DNA of 64,000 nt from Rhodanobacter sp. PCA2 (lineage in GTDB: Bacteria; Pseudomonadota; Gammaproteobacteria; Xanthomonadales; Rhodanobacteraceae), in the NCBI RefSeq assembly GCF_013620825.1, contig NZ_NJIC01000036.1:1-64000 (forward strand), given 5' to 3'. Positions 29,221 to 39,656 of this stretch are shown piece after piece. Numbering within the stretch: position 1 is the stretch's first letter; each line of letters opens with the position of its first letter. The notes beneath the pieces are model-generated. The model did no database searches and had not been told where the DNA came from. It saw only the letters and a list, made by a program, of their open reading frames with translations. The translations under genes were made by a program, and so were the position numbers.

Positions 29221-29352
29221 CGGACTCCACCCACGCCATCCGCCTTGCACGCAGACCCGGACTCCACCCACGCCATCCGCCCTGCACGCAGACCCGAACC
29301 CCATCCGCACCGTTCGCCCTGAGCGCAGACCCGAAGGGTCGAAGTCGAAGGG
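29221..29352. repeat. 37-bp tandem repeat ending in a dispersed element
   Basis: Two copies start at 29221 and 29258 (core GGACTCCACCCACGCCATCC, then GCC(T/C)TGCACGCAGACC) and differ by one base. A third, diverged copy starts at 29295 and merges into CGTTCGCCCTGAGCGCAGAC and CGAAGGGTCGAAGTCGAAGG, the dispersed element also found at 24960 and 22874. It fills most of the 234 bases between purM and purN. Confidence 0.8.
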
Positions 29353-29421
29353 CCTCCCGACATCGCCCCCGGCATCGACCACCTGCGCCCGCGGCCAACG
29401 GCTTCAAGTCAACGAGCATCC

Positions 29422-30081
29422 ATGCACCCACCCTTGCGCATCGCCGTACTCGCCTCCGGTCGCGGCAGCAACCTCGCCGCACTGATCGCCGCGCGCGATG
29501 ACGGCACGCTGCCGGTGGAGTTCGTGCTGGTGGCCAGCGACAAGGCCGCCGCCGGCGCGCTGCGGTTGGCCGAGAATGCCGGCATCCCCACGCTGGCGTT
29601 GAACCCGAAGAGCTACCCCGACCGCCCGACGTTCGACCGCGAGCTGTTCGCCCGCATCGCCGCCAGCGGCGCCGATCTGCTGGTGCTGGCCGGTTTCATG
29701 CGGGTGATCGATGGCGCCGTGCTGGCGCCGTGGGCGGGCCGCATCGTCAACGTCCATCCCTCGCTGCTGCCGAAATACCGCGGCCTGCACACCCACCGCC
29801 GCGCGCTGGAAGCTGGCGATGCCGAGCACGGCGCCAGCGTGCACTTCGTCACCGCAGAACTGGACGGCGGCCCGCTGATCGCCCAGGCCCGGCTGGCCGT
29901 CGAGGCCGGCGACGACGAGGAAACCCTCGCCCGCCGCCTGCTGCCGCTGGAACACCGCCTGCTGCCGGCCGTGGTGGCGCTGCTGGCCGCACGCCGCCTC
30001 GCGCTGGGCGACTCCGGCGTGCTGCTGGACGGCCAGCCGCTGCGTGCCCCGCTGCGGCTGGGCGAACACGGCCTGCAGTGA
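29422..30081 (+). CDS. purN: Phosphoribosylglycinamide formyltransferase
   Basis: A 219-residue folate-dependent GAR transformylase of purine synthesis. IAVLASGRGSNLAALIA is the phosphate-binding start. LAGFMRVIDGAVLAPWAGRI and NVHPSLLPKYRGLHTHRRAL carry the active-site Asn-His pair, and ASVHFVTAELDGGPLIAQA holds the aspartate. ATG 29422. It lies downstream of purM and 35 bases upstream of the DUF3108 gene. Confidence 0.96.
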   Translation: MHPPLRIAVLASGRGSNLAALIAARDDGTLPVEFVLVASDKAAAGALRLAENAGIPTLALNPKSYPDRPTFDRELFARIAASGADLLVLAGFMRVIDGAVLAPWAGRIVNVHPSLLPKYRGLHTHRRALEAGDAEHGASVHFVTAELDGGPLIAQARLAVEAGDDEETLARRLLPLEHRLLPAVVALLAARRLALGDSGVLLDGQPLRAPLRLGEHGLQ

Positions 30082-30116
30082 CAAACGGTTCAGTTGGCGC
30101 CGGGCAGACTCGGCCG

Positions 30117-30821
30117 ATGAACCCGCGCACCGTCCTCGCCTGCACCGTCGCCCTGCTGCTGACCACCGGCAGCGCCCTCGCCGCCACCGTCCCGGCCGCG
30201 TTCACCGCCCACTACAAGGTCACCCAGGGCGGCCAGCCCATGGGCGAAGCCACCGTGACCCTGCGCCCCGGGGCGGACGGCACCTGGCTCTACCGCAAGG
30301 ACGTGAAGGGCACCGGCGGCCTCGCCGCCCTGCTCGGCGCCAGCACGCAGGAAACGTCGAGCTTCCGCTGGAAAGGCAAGGTGCCCGAGGCGATCGGCTA
30401 CGACTACCGCCTCGTCGCCGCCGGCAAGAACAAGCAGCGCCACCTGCACGTGGACTGGCCGAAGCAACAGGTGAGCGTGGACGAGGGCAAGGGCGTCAAC
30501 ACCTACCCCGCCCAGCCGGGCATGGTCGAGCGCAACACCTTGCCGCTGGCGGTGGGCCTGGCGCTGGCCGGCGGCGGCCGGCAGATCAGCCTGCCGGTGG
30601 CGGTGCGCCAGAAGGTGGAGACGGAAGACTTCAAGGTCGCCGGCAGCGAGACCGTCCAGGTGCCGGCCGGCAGCTTCAAGACCCAGCGCGTGGAACGCAG
30701 CGACGCCGCCCGCGAATTCAGCGCCTGGTACGCCCCCGGCCGCTACCCGCTGCCGGTGAAGCTGGCCCAGCACGATGGCGGCGACCTGGTGCTGGAGCTG
30801 GAAAGCTTCTCCCGCCCGTAG
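30117..30821 (+). CDS. Exported DUF3108 domain protein
   Basis: A 234-residue protein with a signal peptide (VLACTVALLLTTGSALA, cleavage near residue 23). The DUF3108 body is predicted beta-rich: FTAHYKVTQGGQPMGEATVTL, YRLVAAGKNKQRHLHVDW and VPAGSFKTQRVERSD. It is probably periplasmic, and its role is unknown. Family members often lie next to purN, as here. ATG 30117. It converges on the small membrane-protein pair, with only three bases between the stop codons. Confidence 0.88.
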   Translation: MNPRTVLACTVALLLTTGSALAATVPAAFTAHYKVTQGGQPMGEATVTLRPGADGTWLYRKDVKGTGGLAALLGASTQETSSFRWKGKVPEAIGYDYRLVAAGKNKQRHLHVDWPKQQVSVDEGKGVNTYPAQPGMVERNTLPLAVGLALAGGGRQISLPVAVRQKVETEDFKVAGSETVQVPAGSFKTQRVERSDAAREFSAWYAPGRYPLPVKLAQHDGGDLVLELESFSRP

Positions 30822-30824
30822 GCG

Positions 30825-31145
30825 TCACGCTGACGCGTAGCGGTCCAGCTCATGCGCGTGCTCGCGCAGCCAGCGGCGGGCGGCTGGCTGGGCCACGGCA
30901 TGGTCGTTGAACACACCGGCAAGCAAGATGCCCGGAATGGCGTACGCGGAGATCAACCATCCGGGCCACAGCAGATGTCCAAGCAGGATGGACAAACCGG
31001 CGAAGGCCAGCATCACCGCCAACCTCAGCCCCATCGAGTGCACGGAAAAACTGCGACTCCCTGCCTCGCGCCAGAGGCGCCGCCGCCGCGACCGGGACAC
31101 GCCGCGCAACTCGGGGATATCCCGCAGTCGCCAGTAGATCGTCAT
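30825..31145 (-). CDS. Small two-helix membrane protein, paralog of the upstream gene
   Basis: A 106-residue protein I cannot name. It starts [20 protein letters not shown], has a basic patch RRRRLWREAG, then two hydrophobic helices (about residues 40-58 and 63-83), then [18 protein letters not shown]. The neighbouring gene 31142-31492 has the same plan: YWRxRxIPEL start, two helices, [14 protein letters not shown] end. The two are clear tandem duplicates that have diverged strongly in the helices. Start and stop codons overlap (ATGA at 31142-31145), so they are coupled. Confidence 0.8.
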   Translation of the reverse strand: MTIYWRLRDIPELRGVSRSRRRRLWREAGSRSFSVHSMGLRLAVMLAFAGLSILLGHLLWPGWLISAYAIPGILLAGVFNDHAVAQPAARRWLREHAHELDRYASA

Positions 31146-31492
31146 CGGCGCACCGCGCCGGTAGCCCCGGCATCGCCGTCGTCCGTGCGGAACTCGTGCA
31201 GGTGTTCGCGCAGCCAGCGCCGGGCGCGCGGCTGCACGCAGAAGAATTCAAAAGAACCTCCGACCAGCCCCGCGGCCACCAGCACGACGAGCAGGCCCGC
31301 GAACGGATTCAGGTGCAGCGTGTCGTCGAGCTGCCTGGCGCCGACGTAGGCCAAAGCCCCGGCCGCCACGCAGGTCCACTGTATCCATCCCCGCCAGACG
31401 CGCCCCCGGGCCACCTGCCACCACTCGTGCCGGTCGGCGGGTTGCACTTCCTGCAGCTCGGGAATGTTCCTCGCCCGCCAGTAGTACCCCAT
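31142..31492 (-). CDS. Small two-helix membrane protein, first of a tandem pair
   Basis: A 116-residue protein without a family name I can give. It starts [20 protein letters not shown], has two hydrophobic segments (about 37-53 and 63-83) and ends with [20 protein letters not shown]. The conserved ends shared with its neighbour are probably cytosolic, with the helices forming a hairpin in the inner membrane (inference). It may be cotranscribed with murA, whose stop lies 27 bases upstream. That gap holds a fragment of the GGATTCGGG-type repeat. Confidence 0.8.
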   Translation of the reverse strand: MGYYWRARNIPELQEVQPADRHEWWQVARGRVWRGWIQWTCVAAGALAYVGARQLDDTLHLNPFAGLLVVLVAAGLVGGSFEFFCVQPRARRWLREHLHEFRTDDGDAGATGAVRR

Positions 31493-31519
31493 GCGCCGCC
31501 CCCCGAACCCCGAATCCCG

Positions 31520-33110
<1,591 letters not shown>

Positions 33111-33255
33111 CGGGCTTCCACGAAAAGAGGGGCGCAACGCGGCATCGCGCTGGCTTGTGACGTTAAAATGCGAATATGCCATGGTAATGGAAATCCCCTG
33201 TCGCAGAAACGACAGCGGCCCCGTTCCGGCAGCCTCCGTTCCGCATCGAGCCGAC

Positions 33256-34266
33256 ATGAACCCACGCCCCGCCCCGCACGCCGCCATCGAACCGCAGCCC
33301 GACGCCGTCCTGCGCAGCGCCCGCGCGGTGATCGCCACCGAGGCGGCGGCGATCGCGGAACTGGGGCCGCGGGTCGATGCCGCGTTCGTGGAGGCCTGCC
33401 GGCTGATCCTGGCCTGCCAGGGCCGCGTGGTGGTCACCGGCATGGGCAAGTCCGGCCACGTGGCGCGCAAGATCGCCGCCACCCTGGCCTCCACCGGCAC
33501 CCCGGCGTTCTTCGTGCACCCCGGCGAGGCCAGCCACGGCGACCTGGGCATGATCCAGCCCGACGACGTGGTGCTGGCGCTGTCCTATTCCGGCGAAACC
33601 GACGAGCTGCTGTTCATCCTGCCGATGATCAAGCGCCAGGGCATCCCGCTGATCGCGCTCACCGGCAAGCCCGGCTCCTCGCTGGCCAGCCAGGCCGACG
33701 TGCACATCGACGGCAGCATCAGCAGCGAAGCCTGCCCGCTGGGCCTGGCCCCCACCACCAGCACCACCGCCGCGCTGGTGCTGGGCGACGCGCTGGCGAT
33801 CGCGCTGCTGGAAGCGCGCGGCTTCACCTCGGACGACTTCGCCCGCTCGCACCCGGCCGGCAGCCTGGGGCGCCGCCTGCTGCTCCGGATCAGCGACGTG
33901 ATGCACGGCGGCGACGACGTGCCGCGCGTGCCGCCCGACGCCAGCCTCACCGCCGCGCTGGTGGAGATGACCCGCAAGCACCTGGGCATGACCGCCGTGG
34001 TGGATGCCGACGACCGCCTGCTCGGCGTGTTCACGGACGGCGACCTGCGCCGCGCGCTGGACGACGAGGACGTGAACCTGCGCGGCGCCAGCGTGGCCGA
34101 ACTGATGACCCGCGGCCCCAAGACCATCGGCCCCGACAAGCTGGCCTCCGAGGCCGCCCAGCTGATGGAGAAGCACCAGATCCACGCCCTGCTGGTGGTC
34201 GACGGCGAGCGCCGGGTGATCGGCGCGCTGAACATTCATGATCTGCTCCGGGCGCGTGTTGTCTGA
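33256..34266 (+). CDS. kdsD: Arabinose-5-phosphate isomerase KdsD
   Basis: A 336-residue isomerase converting ribulose-5-phosphate to arabinose-5-phosphate, the first step toward KDO of LPS. The SIS domain (about 45-180) has GRVVVTGMGKSGHVARKIAA, HPGEASHGDLGMI and LSYSGETDEL. Two CBS domains follow (about 205-335: DVMHGGDDVPRVPPDASL and ELMTRGPKTIGPDKLASE). The SIS-plus-CBS plan separates it from GutQ fragments. ATG 33256 is chosen because family homology begins there; upstream in-frame starts near 33183 exist. It opens the KDO/Lpt run and is divergent from ibaG. Confidence 0.95.
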   Translation: MNPRPAPHAAIEPQPDAVLRSARAVIATEAAAIAELGPRVDAAFVEACRLILACQGRVVVTGMGKSGHVARKIAATLASTGTPAFFVHPGEASHGDLGMIQPDDVVLALSYSGETDELLFILPMIKRQGIPLIALTGKPGSSLASQADVHIDGSISSEACPLGLAPTTSTTAALVLGDALAIALLEARGFTSDDFARSHPAGSLGRRLLLRISDVMHGGDDVPRVPPDASLTAALVEMTRKHLGMTAVVDADDRLLGVFTDGDLRRALDDEDVNLRGASVAELMTRGPKTIGPDKLASEAAQLMEKHQIHALLVVDGERRVIGALNIHDLLRARVV

Positions 34267-34334
34267 TTCGCCTTGGTGAATCAGACCCATCAGGCAAGCC
34301 GCTCTTGATCCTGCCCCATCCAGAACCACGACCC

Positions 34335-34883
34335 GTGCCCACCTCCCACCTCTCCAACATCCCGCCCGATGTCCTCGCCCGCGCCGCGAAAATCCGCGTG
34401 GCCGCGTTCGACGTGGACGGCACGCTCACCGACGGTCGCCTGTGGTACGGCGAGGACGGCCACGAGGCCAAGGTGTTCCACGTGCACGACGGCCTGGGGC
34501 TGAAGCGGCTGCAGGCGAACGGCGTGCGGGTGGCGCTGATCACCGCGCGGATCAGCCGCCCGGTGGCGCTGCGCGCCGAGGAACTGGAGATCGCCCACGT
34601 CTACCAGGGCCAGGCCGACAAGCGCGCCTGCCTGCGGCAGTTGCTGGAGGCGCTGGATCTTGCGCCCGAACAGGCCGCCTTCATCGGCGACGACCTGCCC
34701 GACCTGCCGCCCATGCGCATCGCCGGCCTCGCCGTGGCGGTGGCGAACGCCCACCCGTGGGTGGCCGAGGCCGCGCACTGGCGGACCCGCCTGACCGGCG
34801 GCATGGGCGCGGCGCGCGAGGTCTGCGACCTGATCCTGCACGCGCAAGGCCTGGCCGCCGCGGAGCGGGAGCGCTGGCAGTGA
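34335..34883 (+). CDS. kdsC: 3-deoxy-D-manno-octulosonate 8-phosphate phosphatase KdsC
   Basis: A 182-residue HAD phosphatase that removes phosphate from KDO-8-phosphate. The nucleophile motif is VAAFDVDGTLTDGRLWYG; later motifs are ALITARIS, LDLAPEQAAFIGDDLPDLPP and VAVANAHPWVAEAA. Members form tetramers that lack a cap domain. I prefer the GTG at 34335; a TTG at 34305 would add ten residues, and no strong ribosome-binding site decides between them. Its stop overlaps the GTG of lptC (GTGA at 34880-34883). Confidence 0.95.
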   Translation: MPTSHLSNIPPDVLARAAKIRVAAFDVDGTLTDGRLWYGEDGHEAKVFHVHDGLGLKRLQANGVRVALITARISRPVALRAEELEIAHVYQGQADKRACLRQLLEALDLAPEQAAFIGDDLPDLPPMRIAGLAVAVANAHPWVAEAAHWRTRLTGGMGAAREVCDLILHAQGLAAAERERWQ

Positions 34884-35488
34884 TCGGCCGCCTGCGCCGC
34901 TGGCTGCGCGACCGCAAGCTGGCCAGCGCGATCGTGACCGTGGCGCTGGCCGCCGGCCTCGCCCAGCTGCTGCTGTGGTGGATGGAGCCGACGGCCAAGC
35001 CCAACGACTTCGTGGGGCCGCCGCGCTCCGGCTACACGCTGACCAACTTCAAGCTGTGGTCCTACAACCCGGAAGGCGCGCTCGCGTTCCGCATGCAGTC
35101 GCCGCACCTGGAGCGCCGCGAGGGCGACGACTCGCTGTACATCAACTCGCCGGTGTTCGACCTGTCCGCCAAGAAGCCCGGCGTGCCGGAATGGCACGGC
35201 CAGTCGCTGTACGGCTGGGTGGACAAGGGCGGCACCCTGATCAAGCTGCAGGGCCCGGTGACCATGCACCGCCCCGCCTGGGCCGACAATCCGCCCGCCG
35301 ACCTGGTCACCGCCGACGCCACCGTGTGGCCCAGGGAAAACCGCATGGCGACCGACGCCCCGGCGCAGATGACGCAGGGCGACAGTAGAATGAACGGGGT
35401 CGGCATGCGTGCCGACCTCAACGACAATCACCTGGAGTTGCTCGATGACAGCCACGGCTCGTTCCCGCCGCGCAAGCGCAAGTCGTAA
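34880..35488 (+). CDS. lptC: LPS export system protein LptC
   Basis: A 202-residue bitopic inner-membrane protein with one N-terminal helix (LASAIVTVALAAGLAQLLLW, about residues 14-33) and a periplasmic beta-jellyroll (residues about 60-190) with YTLTNFKLWSYNPEGALAFR and ATVWPRENRMATDAPAQMTQ. It passes LPS from LptB2FG to LptA. The GTG start overlaps the kdsC stop, and the 3' end overlaps lptA by 44 bases in another frame. Confidence rests on both sequence and the fixed kdsC-lptC-lptA-lptB order. Confidence 0.93.
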   Translation: MIGRLRRWLRDRKLASAIVTVALAAGLAQLLLWWMEPTAKPNDFVGPPRSGYTLTNFKLWSYNPEGALAFRMQSPHLERREGDDSLYINSPVFDLSAKKPGVPEWHGQSLYGWVDKGGTLIKLQGPVTMHRPAWADNPPADLVTADATVWPRENRMATDAPAQMTQGDSRMNGVGMRADLNDNHLELLDDSHGSFPPRKRKS

Positions 35489-35999
35489 GTTTGCCGCCGG
35501 CCTGTGCGCGGTGGCTGCACTGGCGCTGCTGCCCGCGCTGGCGCTGGCGAAGAAGTCCGATCGCCAGCAGCCGATGGCCTACCAGGCCAGGCACACGGAC
35601 GCCTACAACGCGCCGAACAGCGTGACCACGCTCACGGGCGGCGTGAAGATCACCCAGGGCACCCTGCTGATCACCGGCGACGAGGCCAAGATCCACCTGG
35701 ATGCCGACCAGCAGATCTCGCGCGTGGTGGTCACCGGCAAGCCGGCGCACATCCAGCAGCTGGACGAAGCGAACAACCTGATGACCGGCGACGCCGCCAC
35801 GCTGAACTACGACAACATCAACGGCATCGCCGTGCTCACCGGCAACGCGGCGGTGAAACAGCAGAACCGCGGCGAGTTCCACGGCGACAAGCTCACCTAC
35901 AACACCGACACCAGCCAGATCACCGGCGACTCGGCCGGCGACGGCCTGGTGCACGGCGTGATCCTGCCCAAGGCCAAGCCGGCCGCGGGCGGCAAGTAA
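35445..35999 (+). CDS. lptA: LPS transport periplasmic protein LptA
   Basis: A 184-residue periplasmic protein with a Sec signal peptide ([20 protein letters not shown], cleavage near residue 36). The OstA-type jellyroll includes [37 protein letters not shown] and TNNM-like [15 protein letters not shown]. It assembles head-to-tail into the bridge that carries LPS across the periplasm. The ATG at 35445 has GGAG upstream and lies inside the end of lptC, so the two genes are translationally linked. lptB starts two bases after its stop. Confidence 0.94.
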   Translation: MTATARSRRASASRKFAAGLCAVAALALLPALALAKKSDRQQPMAYQARHTDAYNAPNSVTTLTGGVKITQGTLLITGDEAKIHLDADQQISRVVVTGKPAHIQQLDEANNLMTGDAATLNYDNINGIAVLTGNAAVKQQNRGEFHGDKLTYNTDTSQITGDSAGDGLVHGVILPKAKPAAGGK

Positions 36000-36001
36000 G
36001 C

Positions 36002-36721
36002 ATGCTGTCGGCCGAAGGTCTGCAGAAGAGTTTCAAGGCGCGCCAGGTGGTGCGCGACTTCGCCTTCTCCATCCGCGAAGGCGAGGTGGTGGGCCTGCTC
36101 GGCCCGAACGGCGCCGGCAAGACCACCTGCTTCTACATGGTGGTGGGCCTGATCGAGGCGGATGCCGGCACGATCAAGCTGGACAAGCAGGAGATCACCG
36201 GCCTGCCCATGCACATGCGCGCACGCCTGGGCATCGGCTACCTGCCGCAGGAGGCCTCGGTGTTCCGCCGGCTCAGCGTGGCGGACAACATCATGGCCGT
36301 GCTGGAACTGCGCGAGGGCCTCGGCGCGCAGGAACGCGACGCCGAACTGGAAAGCCTGCTGGACGAGCTGAAGATCGCCCACATCGCCGGCCAGAAGGGC
36401 ATCAGCCTGTCCGGCGGCGAGCGCCGCCGCGTGGAGATCGCCCGCGCGCTGGCCGCCAACCCGCGCTACATGCTGCTGGACGAACCGTTCGCCGGCGTGG
36501 ACCCGATCTCGGTGGGCGAGATCCAGCGCATCGTGCGCCACCTGCGCGAACGCGGCATCGGCGTGCTGATCACCGACCACAACGTGCGCGAGACGCTGGG
36601 CATCTGCGACCGCGCCTACATCCTCAACGAGGGCGAGGTGCTGTCGCGCGGCACCCCGGCCCACATCCTCGCCGACGAGAAGGTGCGCGAGGTCTACCTG
36701 GGCCGCGAATTCAAGCTGTAA
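36002..36721 (+). CDS. lptB: LPS export ABC transporter ATP-binding protein LptB
   Basis: A 239-residue cytosolic ATPase that powers LPS extraction. Walker [18 protein letters not shown] loop [19 protein letters not shown], signature [16 protein letters not shown], Walker [14 protein letters not shown] and H-loop [10 protein letters not shown] are all present. Q-E-A-S-V-F-R-R and EPFAGVDP are LptB-specific. ATG 36002. In most relatives rpoN follows directly; here a copper gene pair (36965-39548) lies between. Confidence 0.97.
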   Translation: MLSAEGLQKSFKARQVVRDFAFSIREGEVVGLLGPNGAGKTTCFYMVVGLIEADAGTIKLDKQEITGLPMHMRARLGIGYLPQEASVFRRLSVADNIMAVLELREGLGAQERDAELESLLDELKIAHIAGQKGISLSGGERRRVEIARALAANPRYMLLDEPFAGVDPISVGEIQRIVRHLRERGIGVLITDHNVRETLGICDRAYILNEGEVLSRGTPAHILADEKVREVYLGREFKL

Positions 36722-36964
36722 TTCGCGCACCCGCCCCTCGCGTGGCGACTCCCCGAAGCGCTGCGATGCCTGCGCGCCGAGGCAGGCACGTGGCGGCCCG
36801 CAACATCGTCGCCCTCGCCCGCAAACACGCCGTTTTCGCACACGCCTCCGCAAGCCTTGAACGACCGCGCCAGCGCGCCCCGCCGCTCGCGTGTCGCATT
36901 GCCGCAGCGACGGCTGGCGTCGTCGCCGCGGCGATACCATCGCTCCGGATACTGGGAGATCGAC

Positions 36965-37345
36965 GTGGTTCGCGGAAGCGCTCGGCACCGCCCGTTTGCC
37001 TGGCTGGCCATGCTCGCCATGGGCCTGCTGCTGGTGGCGCCCAGCATCTCCCGCCTGCTGCCCGCCGCACCCATGGCGATGGCGATGGCGGCCCCGCACC
37101 ACGGGCACGCCGACGGCGACCAACCGGACCCGCACGCCGGACACGGCGTGGACGTGTGCAGCTACTGCACGCTGATGTCGCACGGCGCGGTGGACAGCGG
37201 CACGGTGGCGTTCACCGTGCCAGCCGTGCCTGCGGCGGCGATGACCGTACGGCCCGCCGGGCGCCACATCGCGAACCTCGTCATCTGGCGCAAGCACGCG
37301 CGCGGCCCGCCCGCGCAGCCGATCGGCACCCGCGTCGTCGTCTGA
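36965..37345 (+). CDS. DUF2946 family protein (copper-associated, exported or membrane-anchored)
   Basis: A 126-residue protein. GGGAG upstream of the GTG at 36965 decides the start. An N-terminal hydrophobic helix (FAWLAMLAMGLLLVAPSISR) is followed by a Met- and His-rich stretch (PMAMAMAAPHHGHADGD) and the family motif VDVCSYCTLMSH with a CxxC pair. DUF2946 proteins recur beside TonB-dependent copper receptors, and the Met/His/Cys content suggests metal binding in the periplasm. It is 103 bases upstream of the copper receptor gene on the same strand. The exact role is unknown. The 243 bases before it show nothing I can name. Confidence 0.82.
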   Translation: MVRGSARHRPFAWLAMLAMGLLLVAPSISRLLPAAPMAMAMAAPHHGHADGDQPDPHAGHGVDVCSYCTLMSHGAVDSGTVAFTVPAVPAAAMTVRPAGRHIANLVIWRKHARGPPAQPIGTRVVV

Positions 37346-37448
37346 ACGACGCCTGCATTCCGATGCCGCCCGCCCCGTTCGCACCCGCCATCGCGCGTGC
37401 GGATGCATGCCGCTGCGGCTGCTGAAACGCATCCAGGATTTTCCAATC

Positions 37449-39548
37449 ATGTCAAAACATCCCCACGCGCCGGTCCCGGCGCGACGCGCGCTCGCGCTCG
37501 CCATGGGCCTCGCCCTGGCCGGCGCTGCGCAGGCGAACGATGCCGCCCCTGCCGGCGGCCAACCCGTCACGCTGGCGCCGGTGGTCGTCACCGCGGCCAT
37601 GCAGAGCGGCCCGCTCACCGTGACCATCGACCCCCGCCAGCCGGTCCAGCCGGTGCCGGCCAGCGACGGCGCCGATTTCCTCAAGAACATCCCGGGCTTC
37701 TCGGTGATCCGCAAGGGCGGCAGCAACGGCGACCCCATGCTGCGCGGCATGAGCGGCTCGCGACTGGGCTTCATGATAGGCGGCGGCATGATCGCCGGCG
37801 GCTGCCCGGGGCGCATGGACCCGCCCACGGCCTACATCGCGCCCTGGCTGTACGACCGCGTCACCATCGTCAAGGGACCGGAGACCGTGCTTTACGGCCC
37901 CGGCAATTCCGCCGGCGTCGTGCTGTTCGACCGCGACTACAAGCGTTACACCGAGCCCACGCTGGAAGGCTCCGGCAGCCTGCTGTTCGGCTCCTCCGGC
38001 CGCAACGACCAGAACCTGGACCTGCGCGCCGGCAACGCCAGCGGCTACGTCGGCGTCAGCGCCAACCACACGCATTCGCAGGACTACAAGGACGGCGACG
38101 GGCACCGCGTGCATTCGCAGTACGACCGCTGGAACGTCGACGCCACGCTGGGCTGGACGCCCAGCGACGACACCCGCGTGGAACTGACCGCCGGCACCGG
38201 CAACGGCAGCGCCGCCTACGCGTTCAGCGGCATGGACGGCTCGCGCTTCCTGCGCGAGAGCGCGGCCATCAAATGGACCCAGGAACACCTCACCAAGCAC
38301 TGGGACGAACTCGAAGTGCAGGCGTACATGAACTACGCCGACCACGTGATGGACAACTACACCCTGCGCCAGCCCGATCCGCGCAGCATGATGGCGATGC
38401 CGATGGCCTCGAACGTGGACCGCCGCACCCACGGCGGCAAGGTGATGGGCACCTGGCGCTGGGACGATGCGCTGGAACTGCAGGCCGGCCTGGACGGCTC
38501 CGCCAGCGTGCACAGCAACCGCATGGGCGGTCCGTTCGGCAGCCCCATGGGCTATTACAAGACCAAGCCGAGGGTCCGCGACGCCCGCATCCAGGACATC
38601 GGCGCGTTCGCCGAGGCCCGCTGGACGCTGACTCCCCGCGACCGGCTGATATCCGGCGCCCGGGTCGACCGCGCCGAGGTGCGCGGCTACACGCTGGCCG
38701 TCCCCGCCCCCGGCATGGGCGGCATGGGCGGCATGGGCACGACGTCCACGCAGGTCGCCGCCGATCGCTCCAGCACCCTGCCCGCGGGCTTCGTGCGCTA
38801 CGAGCACGATCTCGCCGACGCACCCACCACGCTGTACGCCGGCATCGGCCACGTCGAACGCTTTCCCGACTACTGGGAACTGTTCGGCCGGAACGCGCTG
38901 GGCACCCGCGCCGCCTTCCTGTCGCTACGCCCCGAGCGCACCACGCAGCTGGACGTGGGCATGCAGTACCACACCGACCGCCTGAAGGCCTGGGCGTCGG
39001 CCTATGCCGGCAACGTGGCGAACTTCATCCTGATGCACTACCCGGTCGGCGCCATGGGCACCGGCTACGCCAGCAACGTGAAGGCGCGCACCGCCGGCGG
39101 CGAGGCCGGCGCAAGCTATCTCCTCACCGACCACTGGAAGGCGGAAACCACGCTCTCCTACGCCTGGGGCCGCAACCGCAGCGAAGGCCGCCCGCTGCCG
39201 CAGATGCCGCCGCTGGAGGCGCGGCTGGGCCTCACCTACCAGGCGGCAGAGTGGTCCGTAGGCGCGCTGTGGCGGGTTGCGGCGGCGCAGCACCGCGTGG
39301 CCAGGGGCGAGGGCAACATCGTGGGCCAGGACCTCGGCCCCAGCGGCGGCTTCGGCGTGTTCTCGCTCAACGGCGCCTACCGCATCGACCGCCGCTACAC
39401 GCTGAGCGCCGGCATCGACAACCTGTTCAACAAGGCCTACGCCGAGCACGTCAACGCCGCCCCGGCCGCCCTCGCCGGCTACGTCAACACCGTGCGCGTG
39501 AACGAGCCCGGCCGCAGCCTGTGGATCAAGCTCGACGCCAGGTTGTGA
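37449..39548 (+). CDS. TonB-dependent copper receptor (OprC/NosA type)
   Basis: A 699-residue outer-membrane receptor with a Sec signal peptide (ALALAMGLALAGAAQA). The plug domain (about 40-165) has VTLAPVVVTAAMQSGPLTVT, the TonB-box region, and GGGMIAGGCPGRMDPPTAYI, the cysteine-containing copper-receptor signature. The barrel holds methionine clusters (SMMAMPMAS, PGMGGMGGMG, KVMGTWRW) and ends NEPGRSLWIKLDARL. This family takes up or binds copper ions. ATG 37449 is preferred over in-frame upstream starts because it begins the signal peptide. It pairs with the DUF2946 gene. Confidence 0.93.
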   Translation: MSKHPHAPVPARRALALAMGLALAGAAQANDAAPAGGQPVTLAPVVVTAAMQSGPLTVTIDPRQPVQPVPASDGADFLKNIPGFSVIRKGGSNGDPMLRGMSGSRLGFMIGGGMIAGGCPGRMDPPTAYIAPWLYDRVTIVKGPETVLYGPGNSAGVVLFDRDYKRYTEPTLEGSGSLLFGSSGRNDQNLDLRAGNASGYVGVSANHTHSQDYKDGDGHRVHSQYDRWNVDATLGWTPSDDTRVELTAGTGNGSAAYAFSGMDGSRFLRESAAIKWTQEHLTKHWDELEVQAYMNYADHVMDNYTLRQPDPRSMMAMPMASNVDRRTHGGKVMGTWRWDDALELQAGLDGSASVHSNRMGGPFGSPMGYYKTKPRVRDARIQDIGAFAEARWTLTPRDRLISGARVDRAEVRGYTLAVPAPGMGGMGGMGTTSTQVAADRSSTLPAGFVRYEHDLADAPTTLYAGIGHVERFPDYWELFGRNALGTRAAFLSLRPERTTQLDVGMQYHTDRLKAWASAYAGNVANFILMHYPVGAMGTGYASNVKARTAGGEAGASYLLTDHWKAETTLSYAWGRNRSEGRPLPQMPPLEARLGLTYQAAEWSVGALWRVAAAQHRVARGEGNIVGQDLGPSGGFGVFSLNGAYRIDRRYTLSAGIDNLFNKAYAEHVNAAPAALAGYVNTVRVNEPGRSLWIKLDARL

Positions 39549-39656
39549 CCGGGCTCTCGTCCGCGGCTCCGTGCGGCCCGGGTGCGCAAGCCGCCCGGGC
39601 TGCACGCAGCGGCGGCCGCGGGGTAGGATGGAGCCCACTTCATCCAAAAGGCCGGC

